From Caulobacteraceae bacterium (GTDB lineage Bacteria; Pseudomonadota; Alphaproteobacteria; Caulobacterales; Aquidulcibacteraceae): a DNA stretch of 64,000 nucleotides. The position numbers and the translations under genes were made by a program. The notes beneath the pieces were generated by a model, which saw only the letters and a list, made by a program, of their open reading frames with translations, was not told the origin of the DNA and made no database searches. This document shows, piece after piece, positions 8,481 through 18,842 of this stretch. Each line of letters begins with the position of its first letter. Within the stretch, counting starts at the first letter, position 1. The stretch is taken from assembly GCA_016703335.1 (NCBI GenBank), contig JADJCG010000010.1:86209-150208 (forward strand). Direction: 5' to 3'.

Positions 8481-10703
8481 TCACTCCCCTTCTGCATTTC
8501 TGGTTTGAGGCGTCCACGGGCGACGGATGTCCGCTGTCCAAGCGCGCGCGATGCGTGGGCCGAGCGGCGTCTCCGTGATGGTCGCGCCACCCGACTGCGC
8601 GATGCTATCCTGTGTGATCAAAGCTGCGAGCTGACAGCGGCTAGCGTAGTCCGTTGGCGTTTCGGTCTGGGCGACGACGATTCCGTTGGTGACGCATCCC
8701 TGTTCGAGCGCCGCTGCATCACGTACGAGGAACATCGCGCGCGATGGCGTTTGCCACCGGCAAAAGCTGTCGCTGCAAGTTTCGGCAGGCGCCAGGCGTT
8801 CGATCTCGGCTGGCGAGAGTCCAAGCGTGGCGCCTAGCCTGTCGCGAGCGTAGGTCGAGCGACGGCTGTTGCTGAGGAGCGTCCAGTGGCCGTTGTCGCG
8901 CACGTAGACCGCGCGCAAATCACTGTCGAACGCCGCAATCGGTTGAGGGGCTCCGAGATACACCGCAACGCTTGCGACAAGTATTGGCGCGCCTATCCAA
9001 CGCAAGCCACCGCGCCACAGGCAAGCACACAAAAGCGCTGCGACGCAGAGGATGAACGCCGCGGCCGGCGGTTTTGGGACCGCCTGGACGGCCTCGGGAC
9101 GCTCGCGAAACGTCTGGGCGATGGCCGCGATGAGATCGAGCGCGCTGGCCATCACCTGCAGCGGATTATCCGCGAGACCGAATGGCGCGAGCACTGCCGC
9201 GGCAACAGCCGCCGGTGCGACGAGAAATGAGAGTATCGGCTCCGCGAGGAGATTCGACGGCAGCGAATAGAGCGAAAAACGCTGAAAATGGTACATGGCG
9301 AACGGATCGGTCGCGAGGCCCGCGACGACCGAGATGAGCAAAACGGCGCCCACGGCGCGTGTGCTCCATTGCATAAAACCGATGATCGGTCCCGGCGTCG
9401 GCAAAGCCGGCGCGTGCGTAGCGCGGCTCAGCAACTCAAAGAGAGCCACCAAAGCCATCGTTGCCGCGAAAGACATCTGGAAACTCGCGTCGAGGACCGA
9501 TTCTGGAAACAGCAAGATCACGATGAACGCTGCGAGCGCGAGGCCCCGCATCGAAATAGCGGGCCGATCAAGAAGGATCGCGCCGAACGCCACGGCAGCC
9601 ATGATGAAAGATCGCAACGCAGGCACGTTGATGCCTGAAACGATTAGGTACGCGCCAACAGCAATGAGCGCGCCTACGGCGGCGATCTTCTTGACCGGAA
9701 AGCGCAACGCAATTGGCGAGATCAACGAAAACGTCCAAAGCAACGTCGCAAACACGAGGCCGCCAACGATGCTCATGTGAATGCCTGACACCGAGAGCAA
9801 ATGCCCGAGACCGGCATTGAAGAGCAGTTCGTTTGTATCGCGGTCGACGGCGCTGCGATCTCCTGAAATCAGCGCCGCGGCTATGCTGCCTCCGCGTCCG
9901 GGCACGAGGCTCTGAATTTCAGCAGACAAGTCGGCACGCATCGCGGCAAGATGCAAACGCTGGCGATCGAACCACGACGCTGGCGGTTCGAAGTCCGCAG
10001 GACGACAGCGACCGAACGAAAAACCCGTAGCGCCGAGGCGTTCGAAGTAAGCGCGCCGCGCGAAGTCGTAAGCGCCGGGCGCCATCGGGCCTGATGGCGG
10101 GCCGAGAACGCCGAAACACCGAGCGGCGCGCCCAGGCGTGAGCAGTCCAGCTTCACTGACAGACATGCGCGCATACCGTGGCGGCTCGTCTACGCCCTCG
10201 ATCGAACGCACCAGCAAGCGCAAGCGTGGCCCGTTATCGTTCGCGTCATTGGCAATCACCCAGCCTTCGACTGCGCGCGGCTCCTCGGACGTAGCGAACG
10301 CAGGCTGCGCTACGCTTTGCGTCCGGACCTGAGCGGCAATAGCCCCGAGGGCCGCGGCGGCGAGCAGTGCACACAGCCCGCCAAGCGCCTGCCGCAATCG
10401 CACCTGCCAGCCCGTTGGCGTCGCGTGAGGCATAGCCGCAAGCGCCACGGCCGCAGCGAGCCCAAACACAAACGCCGCACCGCCAAGCCAGACCGGCGGA
10501 TCAGTCGGCGCGAGCATCCAGCCGGCGCTGCCGGCAATCATCGCGGGCGGAAGCCAGAGGACCCAACGGTCGCGCTGAAGCGCCCAGAGATCGCTCAGGG
10601 CGCGGCTAGGAGAAAACGCGGATCGCGTGCTACCACGCGCGCGTTTTGACCACCCTGAATTCTCCCCGATGAGCGTCGTCACACGCTTCGCCCCTTCCCC
10701 CAC
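8481..10703 (-). CDS. comEC: ComEC/Rec2-family DNA-uptake channel
   Basis: ComEC is the inner-membrane channel that passes single-stranded DNA into the cytoplasm during transformation. The protein of up to 740 residues has an N-terminal region with hydrophobic segments and a soluble DUF4131-type domain (about 100-240), then the polytopic competence core containing HLLSVSGIHMSIVGG (about residues 300-315). The C-terminal part lacks the HxHxDH site of the metallo-beta-lactamase domain found in some homologues. The given ATG overlaps the divergent gltX start by about 35 bases; a downstream start, for example near 10541, is equally possible. The gene converges on lexA with only a few bases between stops. 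Confidence 0.88.
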   Translation of the reverse strand: MGEGAKRVTTLIGENSGWSKRARGSTRSAFSPSRALSDLWALQRDRWVLWLPPAMIAGSAGWMLAPTDPPVWLGGAAFVFGLAAAVALAAMPHATPTGWQVRLRQALGGLCALLAAAALGAIAAQVRTQSVAQPAFATSEEPRAVEGWVIANDANDNGPRLRLLVRSIEGVDEPPRYARMSVSEAGLLTPGRAARCFGVLGPPSGPMAPGAYDFARRAYFERLGATGFSFGRCRPADFEPPASWFDRQRLHLAAMRADLSAEIQSLVPGRGGSIAAALISGDRSAVDRDTNELLFNAGLGHLLSVSGIHMSIVGGLVFATLLWTFSLISPIALRFPVKKIAAVGALIAVGAYLIVSGINVPALRSFIMAAVAFGAILLDRPAISMRGLALAAFIVILLFPESVLDASFQMSFAATMALVALFELLSRATHAPALPTPGPIIGFMQWSTRAVGAVLLISVVAGLATDPFAMYHFQRFSLYSLPSNLLAEPILSFLVAPAAVAAAVLAPFGLADNPLQVMASALDLIAAIAQTFRERPEAVQAVPKPPAAAFILCVAALLCACLWRGGLRWIGAPILVASVAVYLGAPQPIAAFDSDLRAVYVRDNGHWTLLSNSRRSTYARDRLGATLGLSPAEIERLAPAETCSDSFCRWQTPSRAMFLVRDAAALEQGCVTNGIVVAQTETPTDYASRCQLAALITQDSIAQSGGATITETPLGPRIARAWTADIRRPWTPQTRNAEGE

Positions 10704-12061
10704 AGGCTACCTCCATATCGGAGGCGCGCGCACGGCTCTTTTCAACTGGCTGTTCGCGAAGAAGATGGGCGGCAAATATTTGCTGCGGATCGAGGACACA
10801 GACCGCGCTCGCTCCACGCCGGAAGCCATCGAGGCAATTGTGGAGGGTATGGAATGGCTCGGCCTGAAGCATGACGGCCAGACAATCTACCAATTCGCGC
10901 GCGCCGAACGTCACCGCCAGGCCGCCGAGGCGATGATCGCGCGGGGGGCCGCGTTCCGCTGCTACGCAACGGCGGAAGAAGTCGAAGTGCTACGCGCCGA
11001 GGCGCACGATGAAGGCCGCGCGATCCGTTCGCCCTATCGCGATGGCAAAGCGCCGCCGTCGCCGGATGCGCCGTTCATGGTCCGCCTGCGCGCGCCGGAT
11101 GAAGGCGAGATGGTGAATGCCGACCTGATCCAGGGCGACGTGCGCGATCAAGGCGCGCGACATCGACGACCTCGTCTTGCTGCACGCCGATGGCAATCCC
11201 ACCTATATGCTCTCGGTGGTCGTGGACGACCACGACATGGGCGTGACGCACGTGATCCGCGGCGACGACCACCTGACCAACGCGGCCCGCCAGATCCCGA
11301 TCTTTCAGGCGATGGGCTGGACGCCGCCGCTGTTCGCGCACGTGCCGCTGATCCACGGCGAAGACGGCAAGAAGCTCTCCAAGCGCCACGGCGCGCAAGC
11401 CGTCCACGAATGGCGCGACATGGGCTATCTGCCCGAAGCGATGAACGCCTACCTCATGCGCTTGGGCTGGAGCCCCGGCCACGATGACATTTTGACGAAA
11501 GAGGAAGCGGTCGCGCAGTTCGAGATCGGCCAGATCGGCAAAGCGCCATCCCGGCTCGATTTCAAGAAGCTCGACTCGGTCAACGCGCACTTCCTGGCGC
11601 TGGCCGATGACGCGCGGCTCACGCCTTGCTGGTCGAAAGCACGATCGAGGCGCGTGATGGCGCGCCGCTTTAGCGACGACGCGCGGATGCGTTGGCGCGC
11701 GCGGTTCCGGTGCTGAAAAAGCGGGCAAAGACTTTGCCGGATTTGGCAGAACCAATCGGCCTTTCTGCTGGCGAATCGCCCGCTCGCGCTTGACGAGAAG
11801 GCTAAATAGTTGCTCAAAGACGACTTCAAGGCGCGTTTGCGGCGCCTGCGCGCCAAGCTCGCGGCTGAGCCCATCTGGGACAACGCCGCGCTCGGCAGCG
11901 CCCTTAAGGCTTTCGCTACCAGCGAGGGCGTTGGCTTAGGGCAAATCGGCCCCGGTCTGCGGGCGGCGCTTACGGGCGGCAGCCCAGCGCCTGACTTAGG
12001 CCAAGCATTGGAATTGTTGGGCCGCGAGGAAGCGCTGGCGCGCATCGCGGATCAAGTTTGA
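10669..12061 (+). CDS. gltX: Glutamate-tRNA ligase, heavily frameshifted in this assembly
   Basis: GltX charges tRNA-Glu (in many alphaproteobacteria also tRNA-Gln, later amidated). The N-terminal class I core starts MSVVTRFAPSPTGYLHIGG, containing the HIGH-type motif; the KMSKS-type motif KLSKRHG is near 11370-11390; and a C-terminal anticodon-binding domain ends ALARIADQV at 12061. The reading frame is broken repeatedly. I infer an extra G near 11145, a missing G near 11623, an extra T near 11671, a missing T near 11692, an extra A near 11748 and an in-frame TAG at 11807-11809. Since the surrounding protein is well conserved, sequencing error is more likely than a pseudogene, though alphaproteobacteria often have a second GltX, so decay of one copy cannot be excluded. 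Confidence 0.85.
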
Positions 12062-12073
12062 GGAAGACGGCAC

Positions 12074-13380
12074 ATGGATAGCAAGCTGACGAAAAAACCG
12101 GCCGCGACCATCACGGTCAACAACAAGCAGCTTGAATTGCCGGTGTATGGCGGATCAGTCGGTCCCGACGTGATCGACATCCGCAAGCTCTACGCCGAAA
12201 CCAACGTCTTCACCTACGATCCGGGCTTCACCTCCACGGCCTCGTGCGAGAGCCAGATCACCTATATCGACGGCGACGAGGGCACGCTGCTCTATCGCGG
12301 CTACCCGATTGACCAGCTCGCCGACAAATCAAATTTCCTCGAGGTCTGCTATCTGCTGCGAACGGCGAACTGCCGAACAAGACGCAGCTCGATAAGTTCA
12401 CGCGCGACATCACCTATCACACGATGCTGCACGCGCAGTTCGATCGCTTCTTCGAAGGCTTCCGCCGCGACGCGCACCCGATGGCGATCATGGTCGGCAC
12501 GGTCGGTGCGCTGGCCGCGTTCTACCACGACAGCACCGATATCAACGATGCGAAGCAACGCACGATCGCCAGCCACCGCCTGATCGCAAAAATGCCCACG
12601 ATTGCCGCGCGTGCGTTCAAGTACTCGATCGGTCAGCCGTTCGTGAGCCCGCGCAACGAACTCGACTATGCGTCGAACTTCTTGCGCATGTGCTTTGCGG
12701 TGCCGGCCGAGGAATACAAGGTCAATCCGGTGCTCGCGCGCGCGATGGACGTGTTCTTCATCCTGCACGCCGACCACGAGCAAAACGCCTCGACCTCGAC
12801 CGTGCGTCTCGCGGGCTCGTCGGGCGCCAACCCGTTTGCGTGTATCTCCTCGGGCATCGCCTGCCTTTGGGGCCCTGCTCACGGCGGCGCCAACGAAGCA
12901 GCGCTCAACATGCTCGAAGAGATCGGGCACGTGGACAACATTCCGGAATTCATCCGGCGCGTGAAAGATCCGAACGACGACATTCGCCTGATGGGCTTTG
13001 GTCACCGCGTTTATAAGAATTACGACCCGCGCGCGAAGGCGATGCAGAAGCTCTGCCACGCCGTGCTCAAAGAAGTCGGCGCCGAGGATAATCCGATCCT
13101 GAAGGTCGCGATGGAACTCGAAAAGATCGCGTTGAACGACGAGTACTTCGTCAGCCGCAAGCTCTATCCGAACATCGACTTCTATTCGGGCATCACGCTG
13201 CGCGCGATGGGCTTCCCGACCTCGATGTTCACGGTGCTGTTCGCGGTCGCCCGCACCGTCGGCTGGATCGCGCAATGGACCGAGATGATGGAAGACGAGA
13301 GCCAAAAGATCGGCCGTCCGCGTCAGGTCTACACCGGCGCGCCAAAGCGCGATTATGTCGAGCGCGCCAAGCGGGGATAA
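12074..13380 (+). CDS. gltA: Citrate synthase (one frameshift)
   Basis: GltA condenses oxaloacetate and acetyl-CoA to citrate, the entry step of the TCA cycle. The repaired protein of about 435 residues is the hexameric type II form, with the N-terminal beta domain (LYAETNVFTYDPGFTSTASC) and the catalytic residues His in GPAHGGAN, His in GFGHRVYK and Asp in PNIDFYSG. One G is missing near 12358: before it the frame reads EVCYLLR, and after repair it continues as LLANGELPNKTQLDKF. The gene follows gltX by 12 bases, so the two may be co-transcribed. The 137 bases after the stop contain only a weak GC-rich inverted repeat (13463-13483). Confidence 0.93.
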
Positions 13381-13517
13381 GCGCGAGAAACCGCACCGCG
13401 CTCCCCCATTCTGCCTAGTCTAAACGGGTTCTGCGGGGTCTATTCAGACGCCGCTCATTGAGCCGCGCGCGTAATGTGCGCGGTTTGGGAACCAAGGCCC
13501 AGAAAGGGAGGGCTTTC

Positions 13518-14471
13518 ATGTTGAAGAACTTTGCCGCGATTTGTGCGGCGGCGTCGGCGCTTTTCGTGCTCAGCGCATCAGAGGCGCATGCCGGGATCAA
13601 TGATTTCGGTGGCCAGTGGGTCAATCAAAGCTCAGACACCGATGACGTGACCCGCGTGAGCGTTCAACGAACGCGCACAGGCTTGCGTGTGAACGTGTTT
13701 GGGCGTTGTCACCCATCCGATTGCGATTGGGGCGCCGTGAATGCGACTGCATTTGCATCGCGCGCTGGCGGCGATCTTGAGCGCGATGCCGACGTGCTAA
13801 TGGCTACGTACACACAAGGGTTCGCGCGCAAAACGGTGCTGCTGCGCCTCAACGGCGCGAACATCGCGTACGAGGTATTCACGGAGTTCACCGATCGGTC
13901 CGGCCGCGCCAACTATCGCACCAGTGGCGGCTCGCACGACGGGTCGTCGGTCAGGGGTCCAGGCGGCGGACGTGGTCCGTGGTGGCCGTGGCCCCGGAGA
14001 CGGCGGCGCGATCAGTGAAGACTGCGTGAGCTTCACACCAGGCGCCCTGCGCGTGCAGAACGTCAGCGGCCGTTGGAAGATCACTGAAGGCTCGCATTGG
14101 GTTGCTGACTTCGGCTCAAATCGTGCAGCGGCGGACCAAGGCCTGGCGATCATTCAGCGCTACGGCTTCACGTCACAGTGCTTCGTGGCGCGTCCCAATC
14201 CGCAGATGACGTACTGGCGTCGTGGTGAACGCGTGCCGAACTTGCCAACCGGCGCCGGTGAAGACTGCATCGCTGTGAACCCTGCCAACGTCCAAGCCCG
14301 CAACGTCGGCGGCGCGTGGAAAGTCGTTCAAGGCAATCAATGGATGCTCGACTTGGTGCGAACCGCGAAGGCGCGAACAAGCTGTGCGCGTTATCCAAGC
14401 GCACAATCTGAACCGGCAGTGCTCGTGTCACGGCCAATGCGCCGATGACCTATTGGCTCTCGACGCCTTAG
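13518..14471 (+). CDS. Secreted protein with two tandem W/C-rich repeats, unknown function (frameshifted)
   Basis: It begins MLKNFAAICAAASALF with a signal peptide cut near AHA, followed by a first domain (about residues 25-145, FGGQWVNQS...) and a Gly/Pro-rich linker. After that come two copies of a repeat of roughly 70 residues. Each copy runs from a DC pair through GxWKI/GAWKV, a WxxDFG-like stretch, an A-rich helix and CFVxRP to MTYW. Similar CFVGRP/MxYW repeats occur in secreted bacterial proteins, but I know of no established function. The frame is broken near 13980 (Pro/Gly-rich GC stretch) and about four more times between 14350 and 14435. When these are repaired the protein ends in MTYWLSTP with TAG at 14469. 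Confidence 0.7.
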
Positions 14472-14495
14472 GCACTCGAAATAGCGAAATGAACT

Positions 14496-14527
14496 AAGTG
14501 GCGGTCTCGGCGACGGGGCCGCCACTT
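14496..14527. terminator. Bidirectional terminator between the repeat protein and lpxB
   Basis: An inverted repeat AAGTGGCGG...CCGCCACTT with a short internal mismatch and a GCGA loop lies between two converging genes. A short T/A-rich flank follows on each side. It probably terminates both transcripts, and it overlaps the inferred lpxB stop. Confidence 0.7.
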
Positions 14528-15655
14528 TAATGACTTGCAGCACGGTATCGGCGGCGATGTCAGCGGCAGGCGTGCCGCCTCTCCCCATCTTCGCCAGCGC
14601 ATCGTCCTGCGCGCGGATCTGATCTTCCCGCGCGTCTTCGCTGTCGAGCAACGGCGCAGCGGCTGCAGCGATGTTTTCCGGCGTGCACTTGGTTTGAATG
14701 AACTCCGGCGCGACTTCGGCATCCGCGGCGGCGTTCATCAGCGAAGCGTATTTCGCCTTGAACAAGAACGCCCGCGCGATCGCCCAGGTGATCCAGCCAA
14801 GCTTGTAGCCAACCACAACCGGCGTGCCTTGAGCGCGACTTCTGTCGTCACCGTGCCGGATGCCGCCAGCGCCACGGTCGCGGCGTCGAAGGCATCTTCC
14901 TTTTCGCTCTCGTCTAAAATGCGAACAGCTGCCGGCACTTGTGCCGTCACCTGATCGCGCACGCTATTGGCGGCAACAGTGATGATCCGCACGTCGCGGT
15001 CACGATCGAGCAGCTCGGCCGCTGCCCACAGCGTCGGGCCGATACGGCGAATCTCGGCACTCCGGCTTCCTGGCAGAACAAGAATGATCTTCTCTTTCGC
15101 CGTGTAGCCCTGGCGCGCGCGCAGCGCCGCACCGTCTCCGGGCTTGAAGCGCCCGAGCGCAGGATGTCCGCACACAGTGCAGCCCAGGCCATACGGCTCG
15201 TAGAACGGGACTTCGAAATCGTGGATGCAGATCAAATGATCGACGGCTGCTGCCAGCGTCTTCGCGCGGCCCGGACGCGTCGCCCACACTTGCGGGCCAA
15301 TGTACTTCACCAGCTTGATCTCGGGCGCCGCAGCGCGAACGCCTTGCGCGACGCGCAGCGTGAAGCCCCAGGAATCGATCAGGACAACCACGTCCGGCTT
15401 CGCTTTGAGAATGGCCGCCACGGTCGCCCTCACGGCGGCCTTCACGCGTGAGAACGCCAGCAAGCCGTCGATAAAGCCCAGGATTGCCAAGCCTTTGATG
15501 TCAGCCTGGCTTGCGATCCCCTGCTCAGCCATGAGCGGGCCGCCAACACCTTGAATATCAAGCGCACCGTCGCGATCGCGTAGCGCACGCGCCAGATCGG
15601 CGCCGAGCGCATCGCCGGAAGATTCCGCGGCCACGAGGAAGATGCGTTGGCTCAC
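14527..15655 (-). CDS. lpxB: Lipid-A-disaccharide synthase (one clear frameshift, end uncertain)
   Basis: LpxB joins UDP-2,3-diacylglucosamine and lipid X into the lipid A disaccharide on the inner face of the cytoplasmic membrane. The start MSQRIFLVAAESSGDALGA carries the family N-terminus; further signatures are YIGPQVWA and LVLPGSRSAEI. A G is missing near 14828: the first frame ends TTEVALK, and the next resumes as PVVVGYKLGWITWAIARAF and reads to about 14540. The natural stop also seems shifted; a TAA just after QVIK fits if one base is restored. Its ATG overlaps the lpxI stop by four bases. It is the last gene of the long envelope operon. Confidence 0.9.
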
Positions 15656-16509
15656 GCCTTATCCGTCTCGTCGGCGGTGAAGCCATAAACGAAAATGCCG
15701 TGCCGGTTGGCGGCGGCAATGATGTCGGCGCGGCGTACAGCCAACGCGCCATGCGCTTCAACCGCGATGCCAGCGAGACCTGCGGCAGCGGCGCCTTCTA
15801 TTGTGCGCACGCCGATGGTCGGGAGATCAATGCGGCGCTCTTGGATGGGCTTCGGGCGTTTCACCAAAACGCCACGCCGCGCTTGTGGCGTGCCGCGTAT
15901 CGTTGTTGGCAACTCGGCAACGCGGCGCAACATTGCGTCGGTGCCTTCTTGCGCTTCCACGGAGAGCACCAAGCCATCACACACGACAACGCCTTGGCCG
16001 ATGTCGAACGCACCGCTTGCGGCGGCAACCTTGGCGGCCTTGGCCATATCGCGCTTATGATGGTCGTTAGGCGTCACGGCGCCCCAAACACCCGCGGGCG
16101 CGAGCAAATCGTGCATGACCTGATCGGCGCCAACGACGCGGAACCCGGCCTTCTCATGCTCACTCAACACCGCGCGCAACAGCGCATCATCGCCTTGAGG
16201 CATGGCAGCGAGAATGGCCGGCAACATTGAGAGCGCCACGTCGTCGAGCTGGAGCGTCTTCAAATCAGGGCGCTGCACTTGGCCGATGAGCACAAGCGCA
16301 TCGCAGCCGGCGTCGCGAATAGCGTCCATGCGCGCACCCATCTGACCCAGGCCATGGCTCGCACCCGGATGCGCATCCAGCGCCGCGTCGGCCATGTTAG
16401 CGATGCGTGCAATGAAGTACGGACGCTGCGCGGCCGCGAGGTGCTCTGCGAGCACAACAGGAAGTTCGCCACCGCCGGCGATGACGCCAAGCTTGCGCCA
16501 GCCGCTCAT
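15652..16509 (-). CDS. lpxI: UDP-2,3-diacylglucosamine pyrophosphatase LpxI
   Basis: LpxI hydrolyses UDP-2,3-diacylglucosamine to lipid X. It replaces the unrelated LpxH in alphaproteobacteria and some other groups. The 285-residue protein (DUF1009) starts MSGWRKLGVIAGGGELP, the Rossmann-like N-terminal domain. The C-terminal domain contains GVLVKRPKPIQERRIDLPTI (about residues 205-224) and ends with GIFVYGF. I start at the ATG at 16509, one base after the lpxA stop, rather than at the longer frame to 16563. Placement between lpxA and lpxB is the classical alphaproteobacterial order. Confidence 0.93.
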   Translation of the reverse strand: MSGWRKLGVIAGGGELPVVLAEHLAAAQRPYFIARIANMADAALDAHPGASHGLGQMGARMDAIRDAGCDALVLIGQVQRPDLKTLQLDDVALSMLPAILAAMPQGDDALLRAVLSEHEKAGFRVVGADQVMHDLLAPAGVWGAVTPNDHHKRDMAKAAKVAAASGAFDIGQGVVVCDGLVLSVEAQEGTDAMLRRVAELPTTIRGTPQARRGVLVKRPKPIQERRIDLPTIGVRTIEGAAAAGLAGIAVEAHGALAVRRADIIAAANRHGIFVYGFTADETDKA

Positions 16510-16510
16510 C

Positions 16511-17306
16511 TTAGTCTCGCGGCATGCAGAGGTTGCGGGCGGAGTCGACACGGATGAAGTCAACGATCTCCATCACCTGCGGATTGCCGGAATACGCCTC
16601 GACGCAATCCTCGATGCGCTCCTTGGAACGTGCCTTCTCTCCGCGAAACAACAATCGATAAGCGGCGCGCAGATCGTGGATTTGCTCGCGCGTGAAGCCA
16701 CGGCGCTTCAGGCCGACGACATTGAGACCGCCAAGGTGAGCGTGATTGCCAATAGCTGAGCCGAATGGAATGAGGTCAGTCGTCATCAACGCGCTCGCGC
16801 CGACGAAAGAATAGCGCCCGACACGCCCGTGTTGGTGAACGCCGGAGAGACCGCCCAAGAAACGCGAAGTCTCCCACTTGCACGTGACCACCGATCGTCG
16901 CGGTTTGCGCCATGATGACGTTGTTGCTGACGATACAATCGTGCGCAACGTGGCAATTGCCCATGATGAGGCAATCATTGCCGATCGTGGTGACAGCGCG
17001 ACCGCGCACGGTGCCGCGATGGATCGTGGCGTGCTCGCGGATGACGTTGTTATCGCCGATGACGAGCTTAGTCGGCTCGCCCTTGTAGGAAAGGTCCTGT
17101 GGCGCCCCGCCGAGGCCCACGAAGGGCCAAACGATGTTATTCTTGCCGAGTTCGGTGTGGCTCTCAATGAAGACGTGCGCGATCAGCTTGCTGCCTTCGC
17201 CGATCTTCACGTTCGGGCCAATCACACAGCCCGGGCCGATCTCAACGTTGGCGCCAAGTTCTGCGCTGTCGTCGACAACAGCGGTTTTGTGGACCTTAGC
17301 GCTCAT
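16511..17306 (-). CDS. lpxA: UDP-N-acetylglucosamine acyltransferase (one frameshift)
   Basis: LpxA transfers a 3-hydroxyacyl chain from acyl carrier protein to UDP-GlcNAc, the first step of lipid A synthesis. The left-handed beta-helix hexapeptide repeats are obvious (GANVEIGPGCVIGPNVKIG and following), and the catalytic His lies in CHVAHDC. An extra G near 16856 breaks the frame after DFAFLG; the other frame resumes GGLSGVHQHGRVG and runs to the stop at 16511. The C-terminal helical domain (REQIHDLRAAYRLLFR) is present. It overlaps fabZ by ATGA. Confidence 0.93.
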
Positions 17307-17797
17307 AGCGAATCCTGTGGCCGGTCAGCTTTCATCGCGGCGAAGGTGCAATCGGTGGCGAGTTCGCCTCGCACTTCCACGCGGCCGCGGAACTTGAAGA
17401 TGTTGCGGCGTTCGAACAGCACTTCGACGAACATTTCCATCGTGTCGCCCGGCATCACCGGCTTCTTGAAGCGGGCATTTTCGACCGACATGAAAAGAAT
17501 CAGATGCTTTGTGATGTCCGCCTCTAGCGTCTTGGACATGAGCACGGCGCCAGTCTGCGCCAAGGCCTCGATCTGCAGCACGCCGGGCATCACGGGCGCA
17601 CCTGGAAAGTGTCCTGGGAAGAAGGGCTCGTTGATCGTCACGTTCTTGATGCCACGGATCGACTTGTTCGGAACGTAGTCGATAGCGCGGTCGATCAGCA
17701 GGAACGGATAGCGGTGCGGAAGACGGCGCAAGATTTCGCCGATCTCGATCACGTCATCCGTGGTCTTCTGCTGCTCAGTCAGATCATTTGCTTTCAT
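17303..17797 (-). CDS. fabZ: 3-hydroxyacyl-ACP dehydratase
   Basis: FabZ dehydrates 3-hydroxyacyl-ACP in fatty acid elongation and shares its substrate pool with LpxA and LpxD, which explains its place between them. The 164-residue hot-dog-fold protein carries LPHRYPFLLIDR (about residues 26-37) and the active-site segment HFPGAPVMPGVLQIEALAQ, with the catalytic His and Glu. Its start overlaps the lpxD stop by about 14 bases and its end overlaps lpxA by ATGA. Confidence 0.96.
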   Translation of the reverse strand: MKANDLTEQQKTTDDVIEIGEILRRLPHRYPFLLIDRAIDYVPNKSIRGIKNVTINEPFFPGHFPGAPVMPGVLQIEALAQTGAVLMSKTLEADITKHLILFMSVENARFKKPVMPGDTMEMFVEVLFERRNIFKFRGRVEVRGELATDCTFAAMKADRPQDSL

Positions 17798-18792
17798 CGC
17801 GCGTCCCTGCGGCGGCTCGGCGGCTCAGCCATGCTGCTTCTCGTAGCCATTTACGTAACGGTTTGGCCGGATATCCGCTCCAGACCTCGCCTGGCGGCAC
17901 GTCTTGGAATACGGCGGCGCCGCCTGCAAGGGTAGCGCCCGCCCCAATATTGCGGTGATCAGCCACGCCGACGCGGCCGCCCAAAGTGACGCCGTCGCCA
18001 ATTATCGTGGAGCCCGAAATGCCGCCGAACGCGGCGATGAGAACGCCACGGCCGATTTGGCAATTGTGCGCGACGTGGCAAAGATTATCGATCTTGGCGC
18101 TCTCGCCGATCACCGTGTCGTCGAACACGCCGCGGTCGACGCACGAGTTTGCGCCAATCGTCACCCTGTCCTGAATGACAACGCGCCCGAGATGCGGAAC
18201 GTCAATCGGTCCGGACGCATCGCCAGCGACGCCAAAACCCCTGCTCGCCAATCACAGCGCCAGCGAGGATGTTCACGTCATCACCGATGAGCGCAAATGA
18301 GATTGAGACACGCGCGCCAATCTTGCTGCGACGACCAATGGCCACACCAGGGCCAATCACGCTGTTAGGCCCAATCTCAGCGCCAGCGCCTATCTCGGCG
18401 CCAGGCGCCGATGACGACGCCGGCGCCGAGACGCACGCCGTCTTCGAGCTTGGCGCTCGGATCAATGGCAGGTGCGCCGGCGCGAACCCACGCCCACGTA
18501 AGAGCGATGGCACAACACGGGCAAAGAACGAGCGAGGCCGGTCGGTGAGGATCAGCGCTCCGGCCCTGGGCGCCAGATGCGCCAACGCAGGCGGAATAAT
18601 GCAGGCGCCAGGGGCGGACTCTAGCGCTGCGCCCTTCTTGCCTTCGTAATAGCAAAGGTCGCCAGGGCCTGCTCTGTCGGCTGGCGCGGCGCCCGTAATC
18701 TCGCGCTCGGCATCGCCGCCAATGTCGCTAGAAGGCGCAAGCGCCCGGACCGTCACCGGTCCGAGCGCCTCGTAAAAGCGGGGATCGATCAT
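17784..18792 (-). CDS. lpxD: UDP-3-O-(3-hydroxyacyl)glucosamine N-acyltransferase (frameshifted)
   Basis: LpxD adds the second hydroxyacyl chain to the UDP-glucosamine intermediate of lipid A. The repaired protein, about 335 residues, has the N-terminal uridine-binding domain (MIDPRFYEALGPVTV...), the hexapeptide beta-helix and a C-terminal helix. Three frame breaks are visible. Between about 18515 and 18405 the correct reading (GAPAIDPSAKLEDGVRLGAG) lies in another frame, and near 18238 the reading moves from IGEQGF to GFGVAGDASGP. The catalytic His lies in LCHVAHNC. It starts about 50 bases after the skp stop. Confidence 0.9.
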
Positions 18793-18842
18793 GCGCCGAC
18801 TATCTGGCGCACTCGAGCCTCGATGTCACTGTCTGCGTAGCC

